Source: Didymodactylos carnosus (taxonomy: Eukaryota; Rotifera; Eurotatoria; Philodinida; Philodinidae). Taken from it: a stretch of DNA of 38,748 bases. Under the pieces are notes generated by a model. The model had not been told where the DNA came from, searched no databases, and worked only from the letters and a program-made list of their open reading frames with translations. The stretch covers positions 1-38,748 of the forward strand of contig CAJNOQ010000936.1 of assembly GCA_905250885.1 (NCBI GenBank), read 5' to 3'. Shown piece after piece: positions 27,101-38,396 of the stretch. Each line of letters begins with the position of its first letter. Position 1 is the stretch's first letter. Both the position numbers and the translations under genes were made by a program.

Positions 27101-28348
27101 GATTTCCACATCTGACTGCTGTTCGTCCTTCACGATCGACGACAGATGCATACTCATGACCTTCTTGTTTTGAACATGAAATTGAACGAGTTAAAACTGC
27201 TATAACTTGATCATAGGTATGAATTTCATCATTAAATAACATTGTCACATATCGATCATGATTACCATCCCAATCACTAGTAGAAGAAAAAAAACGATTA
27301 TAAAAGTTTTACAATAAAAGTTAAACAAGATAGACACGTACTCATTTCTCAATACCACCGGTGTCTCTTGATAATCTCCACAACATAGTAATTGTACACT
27401 GAAATTTAATAATACTTCAAATAACAGTCCCGCACGAATTTTCAATAGATTTGGTAAACGTTCTAGAATATCATTATTATCTTGTTCCTGATCATTTTTT
27501 GGTTTATGTAAAGCACAGTGAACATCTTGTTTCCATGCTTCTGTATCACCACAATCACAATAGCCACCACCAGCTGACACATTCATCTTCAAAAAGAAAT
27601 ATGATTCATTTTAATAAAGCAAAACATGAATAAAATAAAACAGTTAACTCTACTTTGTATCGATGTTTTCGATGTTCACTTTGTAAAAAACATTCTGTAC
27701 ACAATACACATGTGGCATCAACACAACAATCTCTAAAACAAATAAAGTCAGACTTTAACAATCGTATCATAAACACAGTATATAGGACAAATATAAAAGA
27801 AAATTAAAATCTACTTTATAATAAATATTACTAACCGACAAAAATAGGTTGGTTCTTCGGATTTAAATAAATGTCCACAAACTGTTGGTGGATTATTTAA
27901 TCCTTTAATTGTTTGTATTGCATTCTCTGTATCTTGTGTTCCATACAAAAATATTTCTAAAGGACGAAATAAAATATCTTGTGCTCTTAATTCAATCATG
28001 CCTTTGACAAGATTTGGATGATAGGTATAACATAATGGAGTATAACGACGCCAATGTTGATAGAGACATGTCTGAAAATCACTTGTACCAACTTTTGATA
28101 ATAAATCCTAACAGAATGAAAATTTTTATTATTTATATTCATCTCAATAGGAAAAATTAGAGTATTATTACTTGCGCAAATTTACTACTATCAAATTGTT
28201 GTAATTCTTCTGGTACAGATATATCGATCGCTGTTGTTAAATCTTCGATAATAATTGGTGTTTGCTCGTTTGAATTAGCTGTGGTTAAATCATTATCAAG
28301 TCCAAAATCATCATCGTCTGACATATCTGCAGAATCTGTATCGTTCAT
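15191..28348 (-). CDS. UBR2: UBR1/UBR2-type N-degron E3 ubiquitin ligase
   Basis: This ligase recognises destabilising N-terminal residues and ubiquitinates the substrate (N-degron pathway; cytosol and nucleus). Thirty-six exons join in frame to about 1860 residues; human UBR1 and UBR2 are about 1750. Near the N-terminus is the UBR box at residues 136 to about 205 (CGHLFK, C-x2-C clusters, ending [14 protein letters not shown]), encoded across exons 27836-28107, 27654-27732 and 27342-27586. A ClpS-like domain follows (exon 26852-27276, [14 protein letters not shown]). Next is the long helical middle. A RING-H2 begins with CIFCQE in exon 20377-20526, continues as [11 protein letters not shown] in 20117-20257 and ends [15 protein letters not shown] in 19690-20064. 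The C-terminal cap is encoded by 15762-16088 and 15191-15332 ([28 protein letters not shown]). All zinc ligands I looked for are present. UBR1 versus UBR2 cannot be decided. Intron 16742-18510 holds a nested gene and intron 20527-21636 a MITE. Confidence 0.93.
17390..17905 (-). CDS. Secreted six-cysteine protein, intronless gene nested in a UBR intron
   Basis: I do not recognise the family. It is a single uninterrupted frame of 171 residues lying wholly inside the UBR intron 16742-18510, on the same strand. The N-terminus is a good signal peptide (hydrophobic residues about 3-12, likely cleavage after the Ala at about residue 20). The mature part has six cysteines (residues 37, 61, 81, 100, 114 and 170), enough for three disulfides, and is rich in Tyr, Lys and aromatic residues (for example [16 protein letters not shown]), with no transmembrane segment. 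An AATAAA polyadenylation signal overlaps the stop codon. A frame this long is unlikely in AT-rich intron sequence, and the signal peptide plus paired cysteines argue for a real secreted protein. It may be a retroposed or taxon-restricted gene. Confidence 0.72.
   Translation of the reverse strand: MSCFALFCILFFSDLSSTCAYISSDDVQISELISIECTDVNEHIGQSILPNDGKQIIERLCHDKYTKKLKWFMGDNVWYMCQRETLTLKLPKYRAITTDCSKNSEFNSAIFNECRSYGIQIYDQQNINKKFQKRMIYLDGYWPMNNARAYYFLQPYYKSKRIFTKNRIKCK
20815..21043. mobile_element. piggyBac-like TTAA MITE, copy 2, in a UBR intron
   Basis: This 229-bp element is bounded by TTAA at 20815-20818 and 21040-21043, with inverted ends TTAACCCTTT and AAAGGGTTAA. It is similar along its full length to 2116-2348, in the same orientation. 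It has no transposase. TTAA duplication with CCCTTT ends indicates the piggyBac superfamily. It lies in the UBR intron 20527-21636 and does not interrupt an exon. Confidence 0.82.
22723..22881 (-). other. Possible alternative terminal exon inside a UBR intron
   Basis: Inside the UBR intron 22263-22930 there is an acceptor (tgtttag) followed by a 53-codon frame ending in TAG. It is in the phase left by the preceding exon (22931-23134). Splicing into it would end the protein at about residue 1012, before the RING domain. I recognise no homology, and constitutive splicing from 22931 to 22262 restores the conserved family sequence. An open frame of this length can arise by chance. Confidence 0.25.
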
Positions 28349-30314
28349 TGTGTGATTTATCTTACTTAGACTTAGAGAAAAAAATAAAATCTAGAATAAA
28401 AGAAAAAATAAAGTAAATTTTGTATATTATTTATAAACAATCAATTTTCTTACAACAAAAGTCAGAGACAATTAACATACGAAGATATCTGTTTATTCGT
28501 GTAGATATCAATTGAAATGATGTTTTCATTAGAGAAAATGAATTTGTTTTTTCAACAATAAAGAATTTGTTGGATACTCGAACTAAAACAGACGAAAATC
28601 CAAAAGAAAAGTTAAAGAAGACTCTGATTGCTCTTATCGATTTATCAGCCTAATATTCAAAGACACCATTCTGTGTAGGTGAAATAGTGCTTCTAATCGA
28701 TGATTAATTACTGTAGAAATACCCACACTTCTGATAAAGATTTTCGAACCAGATGCAATTCAGGGATGCGTGCACTATATGACAGACCACATGCCTTGAA
28801 AAAAAATTATCGGATGTACATGCTGTGCTAACATCAAATAGTCTGCACGTTTCAGAGAATGTAATTTACTTTTTCAGTTCGATGTGACATCATGCTTGAT
28901 TATTTTGTGCATGCAGACATACCTCTTGGTTATTTACTTGACCTGTCTTTTTCTGTTGACAAAAACAGTCATCAAAAAACGTCATCTGTATTCGATACAT
29001 TCAAAAGCACCGCTCATTGATCGGCAAAATTTTGTCCCTTTAGTAACTATAACTAAAACAGCAATGATAGAAAGTAAACGAAACACCAAGGTAATTTACC
29101 GTTAAATGCGCTGTGAAATTCAGTGATTTAATCGATTTAGTCGATTCATGTGCTGAATGAATCTGGCAGAAAAATGAATTTTGAGATTTAAATTTTGCAC
29201 ATATTGTGACTAAACGAGATACGAATATACAAAGACGTTATACGATCATGAACGGACGGATTATCACAATTAATTTACAGAGACAGGAAAAAGTTCATAC
29301 GGGAATAGGATCCCGGTAAGTTATATTCCTCGAAACATTTGATGAAGAATTGTTCATTGTTTTAAATAGTATTTTTGAAGAAGAGGACGTTTAAACATTA
29401 ACGGTTACGGATGAATAACGTACTCTTTCTTCTCCGATAGAAGGTGCTTATTTATTGACTAAAAAATGCGGAACATACTACTTCAGAATCCTTCGATCAA
29501 AAGAGCATATATCCCTGAAAGTTCTGTTTCTGTGGCTATCCGTCAGGAAGCTTCCTTAGAAAATAAAAAAAGCACGACTACATTTATCGATCTGATTTCC
29601 AGTCTGCGGTATCCTATTCTCTGGAGTTCTCTGGAGCTAGCGAGAGAGATAGTAGGGTAGGCATTGTTGACGAATAAGATGACCTTTAATAGAGGACGTA
29701 TCTGTGCTCTACTCTTTTTCAGCCGTAATCTTCAAATTAACCAGCTCGGTGGTAAAAACATTTGAAAATAGATCTGTTTCGTTCCTCATAAAGATAATAA
29801 ATACTCAAAGTTCTGACGACACCTTCAACTGCACTAACAGTTTATAATTTCTTTTCTCAGACAAAAAGCTTCTGTATTAAAACTTAGAAATTCAATGATG
29901 GCTAAACAATAATTATTTGAACTATTTGATTAAAATACCTGTTAAGCTGTGGTAGGAGTTACATCCAAATCATATGCTTGTTGTCATGATTAGAGTAAAG
30001 GAAAAGAGTGTAACATAAGATAAAAATGATTGAAACTCAGTTTAGACAGGTGCTTTCATTTTCTTTTGATGTCTGAACGTGGAAGTATCTACTGTAACAC
30101 TTATCATAACTGATGATTTTTTGAGCAAGATTTGGTAGTATGATTGTCACTGGCATTCCATTTGTGCAAGCCCTAGTGAGTTTTAGATACTCAATCATTC
30201 AGTGTTTATTTTAGAGGACGTCCCTGGTCCAAGTACTTCGTTTGCGTAATTAACCAGTACTTATCTTTTTTCTAGAGGAAAATTTGCTTGATAAGGATTT
30301 TCATAAAGTTCTTC

Positions 30315-30420
30315 GTAGCAATAAAACCTAATATTGCAATCATCGGGAACTACTAATAAAAGTTTATGGTAAGTGAGTGTTTTTAGAATAATCGCCAATT
30401 TTTCTAAGTACCTACTAAGT
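30315..30420 (+). repeat. Diverged dispersed repeat, copy 2
   Basis: It shares ordered sequence blocks with about 5250-5350, beginning gtagcaataaaacct and ending with an aagta-ctactaag block. Divergence is substantial, so the insertions are old. Confidence 0.5.
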
Positions 30421-30568
30421 GTTTACCAAATAAACAACTTTATTGACTAAGTTAAGTACCAGTGAGAATGCTAACAAAATTTCTCAAGTAAATGTATTAA
30501 TTAAGTACGTAGAACAATACTGAAGAATTTCCAGGAGAGTACCCGAACGAAAAAAAAAGTATCTGATT

Positions 30569-30717
30569 GGAGAGTGTTTCACAGAAATTCTTAAGTGCTC
30601 AACTTAATTAAGTCTGGACTTAAGTCAGACTTAAGTGTACAAAACGAAGACTTGTATATGACTTACGTCTAGGCTTAGTTAAGTCGAGCACTTAAGAATT
30701 TTTATGAAATACCCTCC
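30569..30717. mobile_element. 149-bp MITE with about 45-bp TIRs
   Basis: The left terminus (ggagagtgtttcac, then aaattcttaagtgctc) and the right terminus (gagcacttaagaattt, then gaaataccctcc) are inverted with few differences over about 45 bases. The centre is rich in cttaag/acttaag. It has no coding capacity and lies about 170 bases upstream of the Cdc42 start codon. Confidence 0.75.
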
Positions 30718-30889
30718 TGGATTTTATACTGACAACTGATATGACTGTGAGTACATTTCGTGAGGAGTTCTTCTGTGTTTGTTTGTTCTACGAAAATAAT
30801 TTTAGTGATTTATTTAAGATTCATTTTAGATAGTTTTAAAATTTGTATTTTGTTTTTTTCGTTTCTTCTGCTGATTCTTTCACATAGCA

Positions 30890-32106
<1,217 letters not shown>

Positions 32107-33486
32107 GCACACACCAACAATTTCTTGTGTATTTTGAATGGATTATCCCAAAGATACGTTTTGTCTTTAGTTATTTTTCGTGTTTGTTTCTCTTTTTTTT
32201 CTACTTTTATAAGCATAAAGGAAGAAACATTTTCTATCATTCTACACACGTTATATATAAATATATACATAGTCTTTATCATTTTTTTTTTATGTATTCA
32301 CATATATCTTCAATATTTTCTTGTTCATTTCATTTGTTTCTATTAAAATAATGATTATCACCAGTCGTTGTTTCAACCATTTCGAGGTGAAATATTACAT
32401 AATTTGATGTAAAGAGTAGTCGATCTATCATTAACAAGAAACTGTTCAGTGAATCATAGTCCATTTAGTTTCAAATAGATATCTATTGTGGTGCATCTTT
32501 GCCAACGTGTGTCTGTCATCATTACTTTTAGTTCACTTTTGGTTTTTTTCTTTCTCCTGATAATTCTTAAGATATTGAGTAGACATGATAATGTGCCACT
32601 AGGAAAACATATAAGCATGCTTTTAGTCTTAGCTACTACCAATTTTGTATATGAAAAACGTTTACAACGTGTTTTTTTTTGTCCTTTGTTCTCTATATAG
32701 TATTATTATAATTTAATTTTTCTTCTATATGATTTATTCTATACTATTAATATCACTAACTGCTACCTCTTTTTTAATCTTGTTTCATTTTTTTTTTGTT
32801 TGCTGTTTATTTTACTTCGTTGGGATATGTTGTTGGGGTTATAAACAGATCAATACCTTGTGGTGTGTTGTAGGGTTATCGTTTCTTTTTTTCTCACTTG
32901 TAAAGTCAATAAACGTGCGTGCATTACACTTTTGGAATTCTTATTCTGATGATCTATAGAAGGTTCATGCAAACACAAAAGCTGCTGTTTTCACTTGTTT
33001 TACTCTCGCGATATTTTAGTAATCAATAAAATATGTAAATTAGCAAAACAATGGAATAAGATGGGCTTTTATAAGAATTACGATCGATTTGTGGTAGTTT
33101 ATTAGACATAATAAATTTGCAAAAGCCTAGGAGTAGATGAACAAGGATATTAACGATACACGTAATTGTGATAATAGGATAAAGAAAGTATAAACAAAAC
33201 AAAAGCAAGCATATGATTTATGCCATAGTGGAAAACGATACGTTAGTGACAGCTGTACACACATAAATCTTAATTGAAAATGCAGATTTTTTTCTGAAAA
33301 ATATGACATTATGCAGTAAAGCTGCATACAACATTAAACGAAACATCTCTAAAGCAACTTTTATTTTCAACTCATTTCTTCTCTGTAAGTAACAAAGTCT
33401 TTTTGACTGGCCGTCTTGAAGTGTACAGAAAACACTACTCTAAATGGAATCACTTGTAAAGACGTTCATTTTACGTATTAGCATAC
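32107..33486. other. Probable long 3' UTR of Cdc42 and intergenic DNA
   Basis: The sequence is T-rich and frameless, containing AATAAA at 32908-32913 and 33025-33030. The many short open frames on both strands are hydrophobic or low-complexity artefacts of T-rich sequence. Confidence 0.45.
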
Positions 33487-35029
33487 ATCGGGTGCGTCAT
33501 AATAAATGAGCCTTTTACGAGGGGACCTCGCGAACTGTCACATTGCTTTTCCAGCCAAACCTAGTGGATTATAGGTTATCAACTATGCTGAATCCGAATA
33601 TCATAGCGGCAGCTACTCAGGAACCTGCAGAGAGCGATTTTCTGGAAAACCAGTTTTTCAGAAACTCTAAAAAGTAACCAAAACCTTTCTTAATAAGGCA
33701 TCATTGTAGCCCGCAAATTTTTGATTAAAATGAGACATATCCCAGCTCTACACGACCTTTCTTTGCAAAGTTATAGAATTTACAAGAAAAACCCTAAATT
33801 AATTTCTTATTTCTGTAGCTTTGAGCTGACAATGAACATTTAGGGCTTTTCATGTAAATTCTATAACTTTGCAAAGAAAGGTCGTGTAGAGCTGGGATAT
33901 GTCTCATTTTAATCAAAAATTTGCGGGCTACAATGATACCTCATTAAGAAAGGTTTTGGTTACTTTTTAGAGTTTCTGAAAAACTGGTTTTCCAGAAAAT
34001 CGCTCTCTGAAGGCTCTTGGGTAGCTGCTGCTATGATATTCGGATTCAGCATAGTTGATAACCTATAATCCACTAGGTTTGGCTGAAAAAGCGATGTGAT
34101 AGTTCGCGAGGTCTTCGTCAGTATTTTCTATTTTTCTCATGTTCCTGTAGGATCTTAAGATCGGTGTTTTCATAAAGATGCATCACAAAATACTCTACAA
34201 AACCATACCTAAACTTTAATTCCAAAACTTCAATCAAGAAAACTATGCAAATTATACGAAGGGCGAAAATAATGAAAACTTTTTAAAATCAAAATCGATT
34301 CCTATGTTAACTTTTTGAAAGTAAGACAACCTGAGTCAGCCATTATGTAGCCCTCCCTTCGCTCTATTTTTAGCTACACTTCACATTTTTTCACTTCAAA
34401 ACCCATGGAGAAATAATCATTTTTCTGTCGGTTGTCACGCAGTTTTTCATTAACTTTTTAAATTCTGGGTATAGTGGTGCTTCCAGTAACAGTTCCATAA
34501 TTCCATCAACAAAAACTCTTTCGATCGGGTTTGTTTGTTTTGATCAGAAATGATTGCTCTTCTCTACCTAACTGCAAAATCAAAACTTCGATCATGTTTT
34601 CCGTTTCTTGCTTGAGCACATTGTTGAAAACACGGGATTGTCAATTTTTTACATATTTTTGAAACGTCGTTCTTCAGCACACCATCTGCACTAAAAATTG
34701 TTTACAGATCACGAGAAAGAGCACATTCAAAAGTACAAAGAGAACTAGCTTCTCACTTTTGCTACGCTTTTTTAGAGAAATAATAGCAAAAGTAAAAAAA
34801 ATCCAAGTCGAAAAATATACGAAAGTTACAAAGAAAAGTTTTCATTTTTGTCGCCTTTCGTATAATTTACGTGGTGTTTTTAACTGAAATTCTGAAATTA
34901 AATTTTAGGTAACGTTTTGTAGAATATTTCGCGACGCATATTTTATGAAAAACACTAATCTTAGAATCCTAAAGGAACACGAGAAAAATAGAAAATAATG
35001 AGAAGCTCATTCATTATGACGCACCCGAT
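33487..35029. mobile_element. Long-TIR element interrupted by a second fold-back element
   Basis: The outer ends are inverted (atcgggtgcgtcat and atgacgcacccgat). When the inner hairpin (about 33517-34118) is ignored, the left arm continues at about 34119-34290 and matches the reverse complement of about 34835-35029, giving TIRs of about 195 bases. About 540 bases between the arms have no supported frame, so it is non-autonomous. The target duplication is unclear. Confidence 0.72.
33517..34118. mobile_element. Fold-back element, about 300-bp arms, nested in a larger TIR element
   Basis: The left arm (starting gacctcgcgaactgtcacat at 33524) is repeated almost perfectly in reverse complement, ending gatagttcgcgaggtc at 34113. 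The arms meet near 33,820 with a very short loop, so nearly the whole element can form one hairpin. It lies inside the left TIR of the element at 33487-35029, which it splits, so it inserted later. Confidence 0.82.
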
Positions 35030-35572
35030 ATTGTTACGATGAAATTACAAGGTGAGATTTATTATCTCATTGTAAATATTTATTCTTTTTCTTCTAATGA
35101 TCAGAGGTTCTGTTTTTTGACCTAAGCATTTTTACTGCTCGATTCTTTTGTGTCGAGAATAAATATATAGTCAAGGCGAAAAAAAAAGGCATGCTCAGAT
35201 TCTTTCAAAAAGAAAAAAAGAGAAAATAAAGTTTACAGCTGATCACGTGAGAAAGAAACAGGTGTTTATAAAGAATTAGTCATATTTTTTTATCTTGACA
35301 CACAGTCAGTTTTCATCAGACTAGTTCTCACCCTGAAGCGAAAGTTAAGGTCAAAATAACAGTTTTCCAGAAATAAATAATTTCAGAGAATTTTACAATG
35401 TTTTCAAAAGTAACAAACTTCTTTCGTCTGTAATGAAACCATTGAGAACTATGGAGAATGACAGTTTCGAACAGCAGCAGTATCTCTCTACAGTTAAGAC
35501 GAGAGAAAGTTATAGTCATAGAATAAGAAATAGTTTCTCTCTTCAGATTTAAAAATACACTTGACCAACAAA
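35030..35572. other. Upstream region of the divergent Rho gene
   Basis: AT-rich with a few AG-rich tracts. I see no gene and no promoter motif I can defend. It presumably holds the promoter and 5' UTR of the gene starting at 35573. Confidence 0.45.
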
Positions 35573-36563
35573 ATGTCTGCAGAGAGAAATTTGAAATGTG
35601 TTATCGTTGGAGATGGTGATACAGGTAGGAAATGATTGAAAATAAAAACCAAACAATAATACTTAATAACATTAACATACTTTGATATTAATATAGGCAA
35701 AACATGTTTATTGGCAGCTTATTCGACGAACAAGTTTCTTGATGCTTACGTGCCAACAGTATGTTATTTGTTCGTATTCTCTATTGATCTGTTGGTTTTT
35801 TAATTGCATTTGTTATGTTCGAGATTTTTGACGACAGTTTAGTGACTGTTGAAGTGAAAAATAAACAGTATCCATTAGGTACAATAATAGAATTTGAAGT
35901 ATTCATTTAATCATTATGTTTAGTTCTTTTTCTTTTATAGCGCTTATTGATACAGGTAGACTACCTATTTGAACAAATTAAATGCCATTAATTTGTTCGA
36001 ATTAGTTTGTATTTTTTAAGCCGGTCAAGAAGAATACGATCGATTGAGACCGTTGTCATATTCCAGTACAAATGTTTTCTTGTTATGTTTCAGTTCAATA
36101 CTACCATCGTCATTTGAAAATATTAGACAACGAGTAAGTAAAGACATTTTGTATTTTACATTGACGCTTGTTATGACAAATGTTCTGTTTATTTTAGTGG
36201 AGACCAGAACTGTTACATTATTGTCCAAATATACCATATCTATTAATTTCAACCAAAATTGATTTAAGAGATGATAAACGATATGAACGACAAATAATTA
36301 CAACGGAACAAGGAGAAAAATTAGCAAAAGAAATTAAAGCAAAACGATACATCGAAACTTCAGCAAAAACACAAGTAAGGCATAAAGCATGAATTCTCTG
36401 ACTAAGGGAATAGTAGTTCTTTCCATTGTGCAATTGAGTAGTCTTTCACTGACATTTCTCCATGATTTTTTAGGAAAATGTCAAATTTGTATTTGAAGAA
36501 GCTGTTTCAGTAGCATTAAAACCATTAGATTCAAGAAAAAAGAAACGTTGTGTTTTACTTTGA
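35573..36563 (+). CDS. Divergent Rho-family GTPase (Rac/Cdc42-like paralogue)
   Basis: Seven exons (35573-35624, 35697-35758, 35824-35878, 35941-35955, 36021-36133, 36198-36374, 36474-36563) give 187 residues. The GTPase core is complete: GDGDTGKT P-loop, switch [25 protein letters not shown] with the catalytic Gln, TKID, and ETSAKT. The tail is KKKRCVLL, a polybasic CAAX box predicting geranylgeranylation. Compared with Cdc42, P-loop AV is DT, the Asn39-Tyr40 effector pair is Asp-Ser, and the Rho insert helix is about seven residues shorter. Four intron positions are shared with the neighbouring Cdc42 gene; the first has shifted by three codons, and an extra intron makes a 15-base exon. The pair may come from an old tandem duplication. 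AATAAA lies at 36608. A specific subfamily cannot be assigned. Confidence 0.88.
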
Positions 36564-36599
36564 ATTTTGCCTATATATATGCATTATTATTTTTAAAAA

Positions 36600-36613
36600 T
36601 TTATTTTAATAAA
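36600..36613. promoter_or_regulatory. Back-to-back polyadenylation signals for convergent genes
   Basis: AATAAA on the plus strand (36608-36613) serves the Rho gene ending at 36563. AATAAA on the minus strand (read as tttatt at 36600-36605) serves the inhibitor gene ending at 36686. They are two bases apart, so the two mRNAs should overlap tail to tail. Confidence 0.6.
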
Positions 36614-36685
36614 TATTATCAAGATTAAAACAATTTCATAAAGCAACAAAAAATTATGCCTTCATCGTGTCTTTCTTACATAACA

Positions 36686-37143
36686 TCATCCCGTTCTTGG
36701 TTCACTTGTTACTGTCTTCGTATTTTCATCATAAAACACAAATACACGATTTTCACGATAATCTCGAGTTGTTGGTGAACCTTCTTTTAATAATTTTGGT
36801 TCATAACCTAGATAATAATAACAACGTCAGTTTTTATCTGATTGTCGTATATTTAAGAACTATTGCCCGAACATTTCATATGTCAGAATTCGATAAATGT
36901 TCCATCATATAATCAATGTATGTTGAGAACAGCGAAAATCTTATCATAATTTTCTATCGTCTATAATTCTGGAATGGCAAAACTTGCATGTTGAGACTAT
37001 GTAATCACACCTTTCGATTTTGGTTAGACACTTTTCAGACAATAACTTTTAATATCATACTCACCTTCGGCTCTTATTTTTGCTTCAACTTCGTTGGCAT
37101 CTTTACCAACAAATTCTGGCCATGATTTGGGTTCAACGGACAT
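36686..37143 (-). CDS. Potato-inhibitor-I (eglin-like) serine protease inhibitor
   Basis: Family members block serine proteases through an exposed loop held without disulfides. Two coding exons (37065-37143 and 36686-36807; intron gtgagt...ctag) give 66 residues, the usual size. The N-terminal WPEFVGKDANEVEAKI matches the family signature (WPELVGK in barley CI-2). The loop GSPTTRDYRENRVFVF aligns with eglin c GSPVT-L-D-LRYNRVRVF; it keeps the loop-supporting arginines, and the protein ends PRTG. P1 is Arg41 with Asp at P1', predicting a trypsin-like target rather than the elastase or chymotrypsin targets of eglin (inference). There is no signal peptide, so it probably acts inside the cell or leaves by another route. 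A 5' UTR intron is likely at 37151-37250, its acceptor seven bases before the ATG. It is convergent with the Rho gene. Confidence 0.88.
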
Positions 37144-37250
37144 ATTTGAACTAAAATAGCACATAATATATTAAACAAGAAAATTAGTTGATTTTATAGA
37201 TCTGTAATGATTTTTTAACTTTAACTAGACAGATTATTGAAAATACTTAC

Positions 37251-38396
37251 CTTCAGCGGTATGCTTAGGACTTGTTTTGTTTTTAGTATGTAGGAAATTT
37301 TTATGGTAGACTATAGAATAATAGAATAATAGAAAAGTGAATACCACCTGTATTTATTTAAGCCATTTCTTTTTTTTTGTGCAAATGTCAATATCATATT
37401 CAAATATTGAATATGATATTGGTAACATAATACTAATAAAAATAATACCGACACTTCAAGTAGATAAAATTCATATATATATTATTAATAGTGGAATTAT
37501 TCATCAACTATTGCGATTACTTGTAATTATGAATAACTAACCACATATATTTTCCTAATTCTGTCAAAATAGTTATAAAGAGATATTTTTTTATTTTTAG
37601 ACGCAGGTATATTATCCAAGGTTGGTTAAAGTCGAAAATTATTGACTTATATGGGATAACTTCTGAGCACGAAATTGATGTATTTTGTGTATAAAATCAT
37701 TCTAAAACTGTCAAATACTTCAGGGAGTGATACATTAGTTAGAATTACTTTACCATTCATTGGTTCAAAAATATTACTGTTCAATTTTTGGAACGAACAA
37801 AATAAATAAATAAATAGAGCTTAAATATGTATAAAAGATACATTGAAGAAACTCTTTTATTTTTATAGGTATAGAAGATGTCAACTGACAGGACCATATT
37901 AAATAGTTCCGCTATTACAGGAATTTTCCATTTGAATGGTATTATAGGATGAACGATTATAAAATGAACGACAATTTCATAACTGTCAGAATAGACAAAA
38001 TGACAGATCTTATAGAAATCTTATGAAAAATACAAAATCAATTTTGTATTAATACGAAATGACGAGGAACCTTCACCAAGTGCCCACCTTCGATTCCAAT
38101 GATTTATGCATGGATCGATAGATCATAGTAAAGCCTAAAACGGTTGTGGTCCATGGTTCTTCTATTAAAAGTTCTCGAATTTTTTCGTTTTCAGGTTCCG
38201 TGGGGCTCGGTAAGAGTAAAAATTCAATAACTACCAAAACACGATAGAACAGGCTAACATCTTTTGGTGTAGTAGTGGTAGATGTCTATTATCATTATAG
38301 GAAATTTCAGCTTTCTATCCCGATCACGTGCTAAGTTATAGAATTTTCCTTGTTCCTAGGAAAAACTCATGCACTTTCTGAACTCTATTTTTCCTT
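37251..38396. other. Intergenic, no supported gene
   Basis: It begins with the presumed 5' UTR exon of the inhibitor gene. A short perfect palindrome (atattcaa-tattgaatat, near 37395-37416) is present. The remaining sequence shows no gene or repeat that I can support. Confidence 0.45.

Larger units (their letters stand above)
28349..30889. other. Divergent intergenic region between UBR and Cdc42 genes
   Basis: It separates two genes transcribed away from each other and so should hold both promoters. I see no TATA-like element that I can defend. It contains the second copy of the dispersed repeat (about 30315-30420), the MITE at 30569-30717, and three gaggacg words (near 29383, 29692 and 30213). 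No supported coding sequence. Confidence 0.5.

Noticed and set aside
29383-30218. Three gaggacg words as a regulatory array
   Set aside because: The flanking bases differ, the spacing is irregular, and further copies lie elsewhere; too weak to call.
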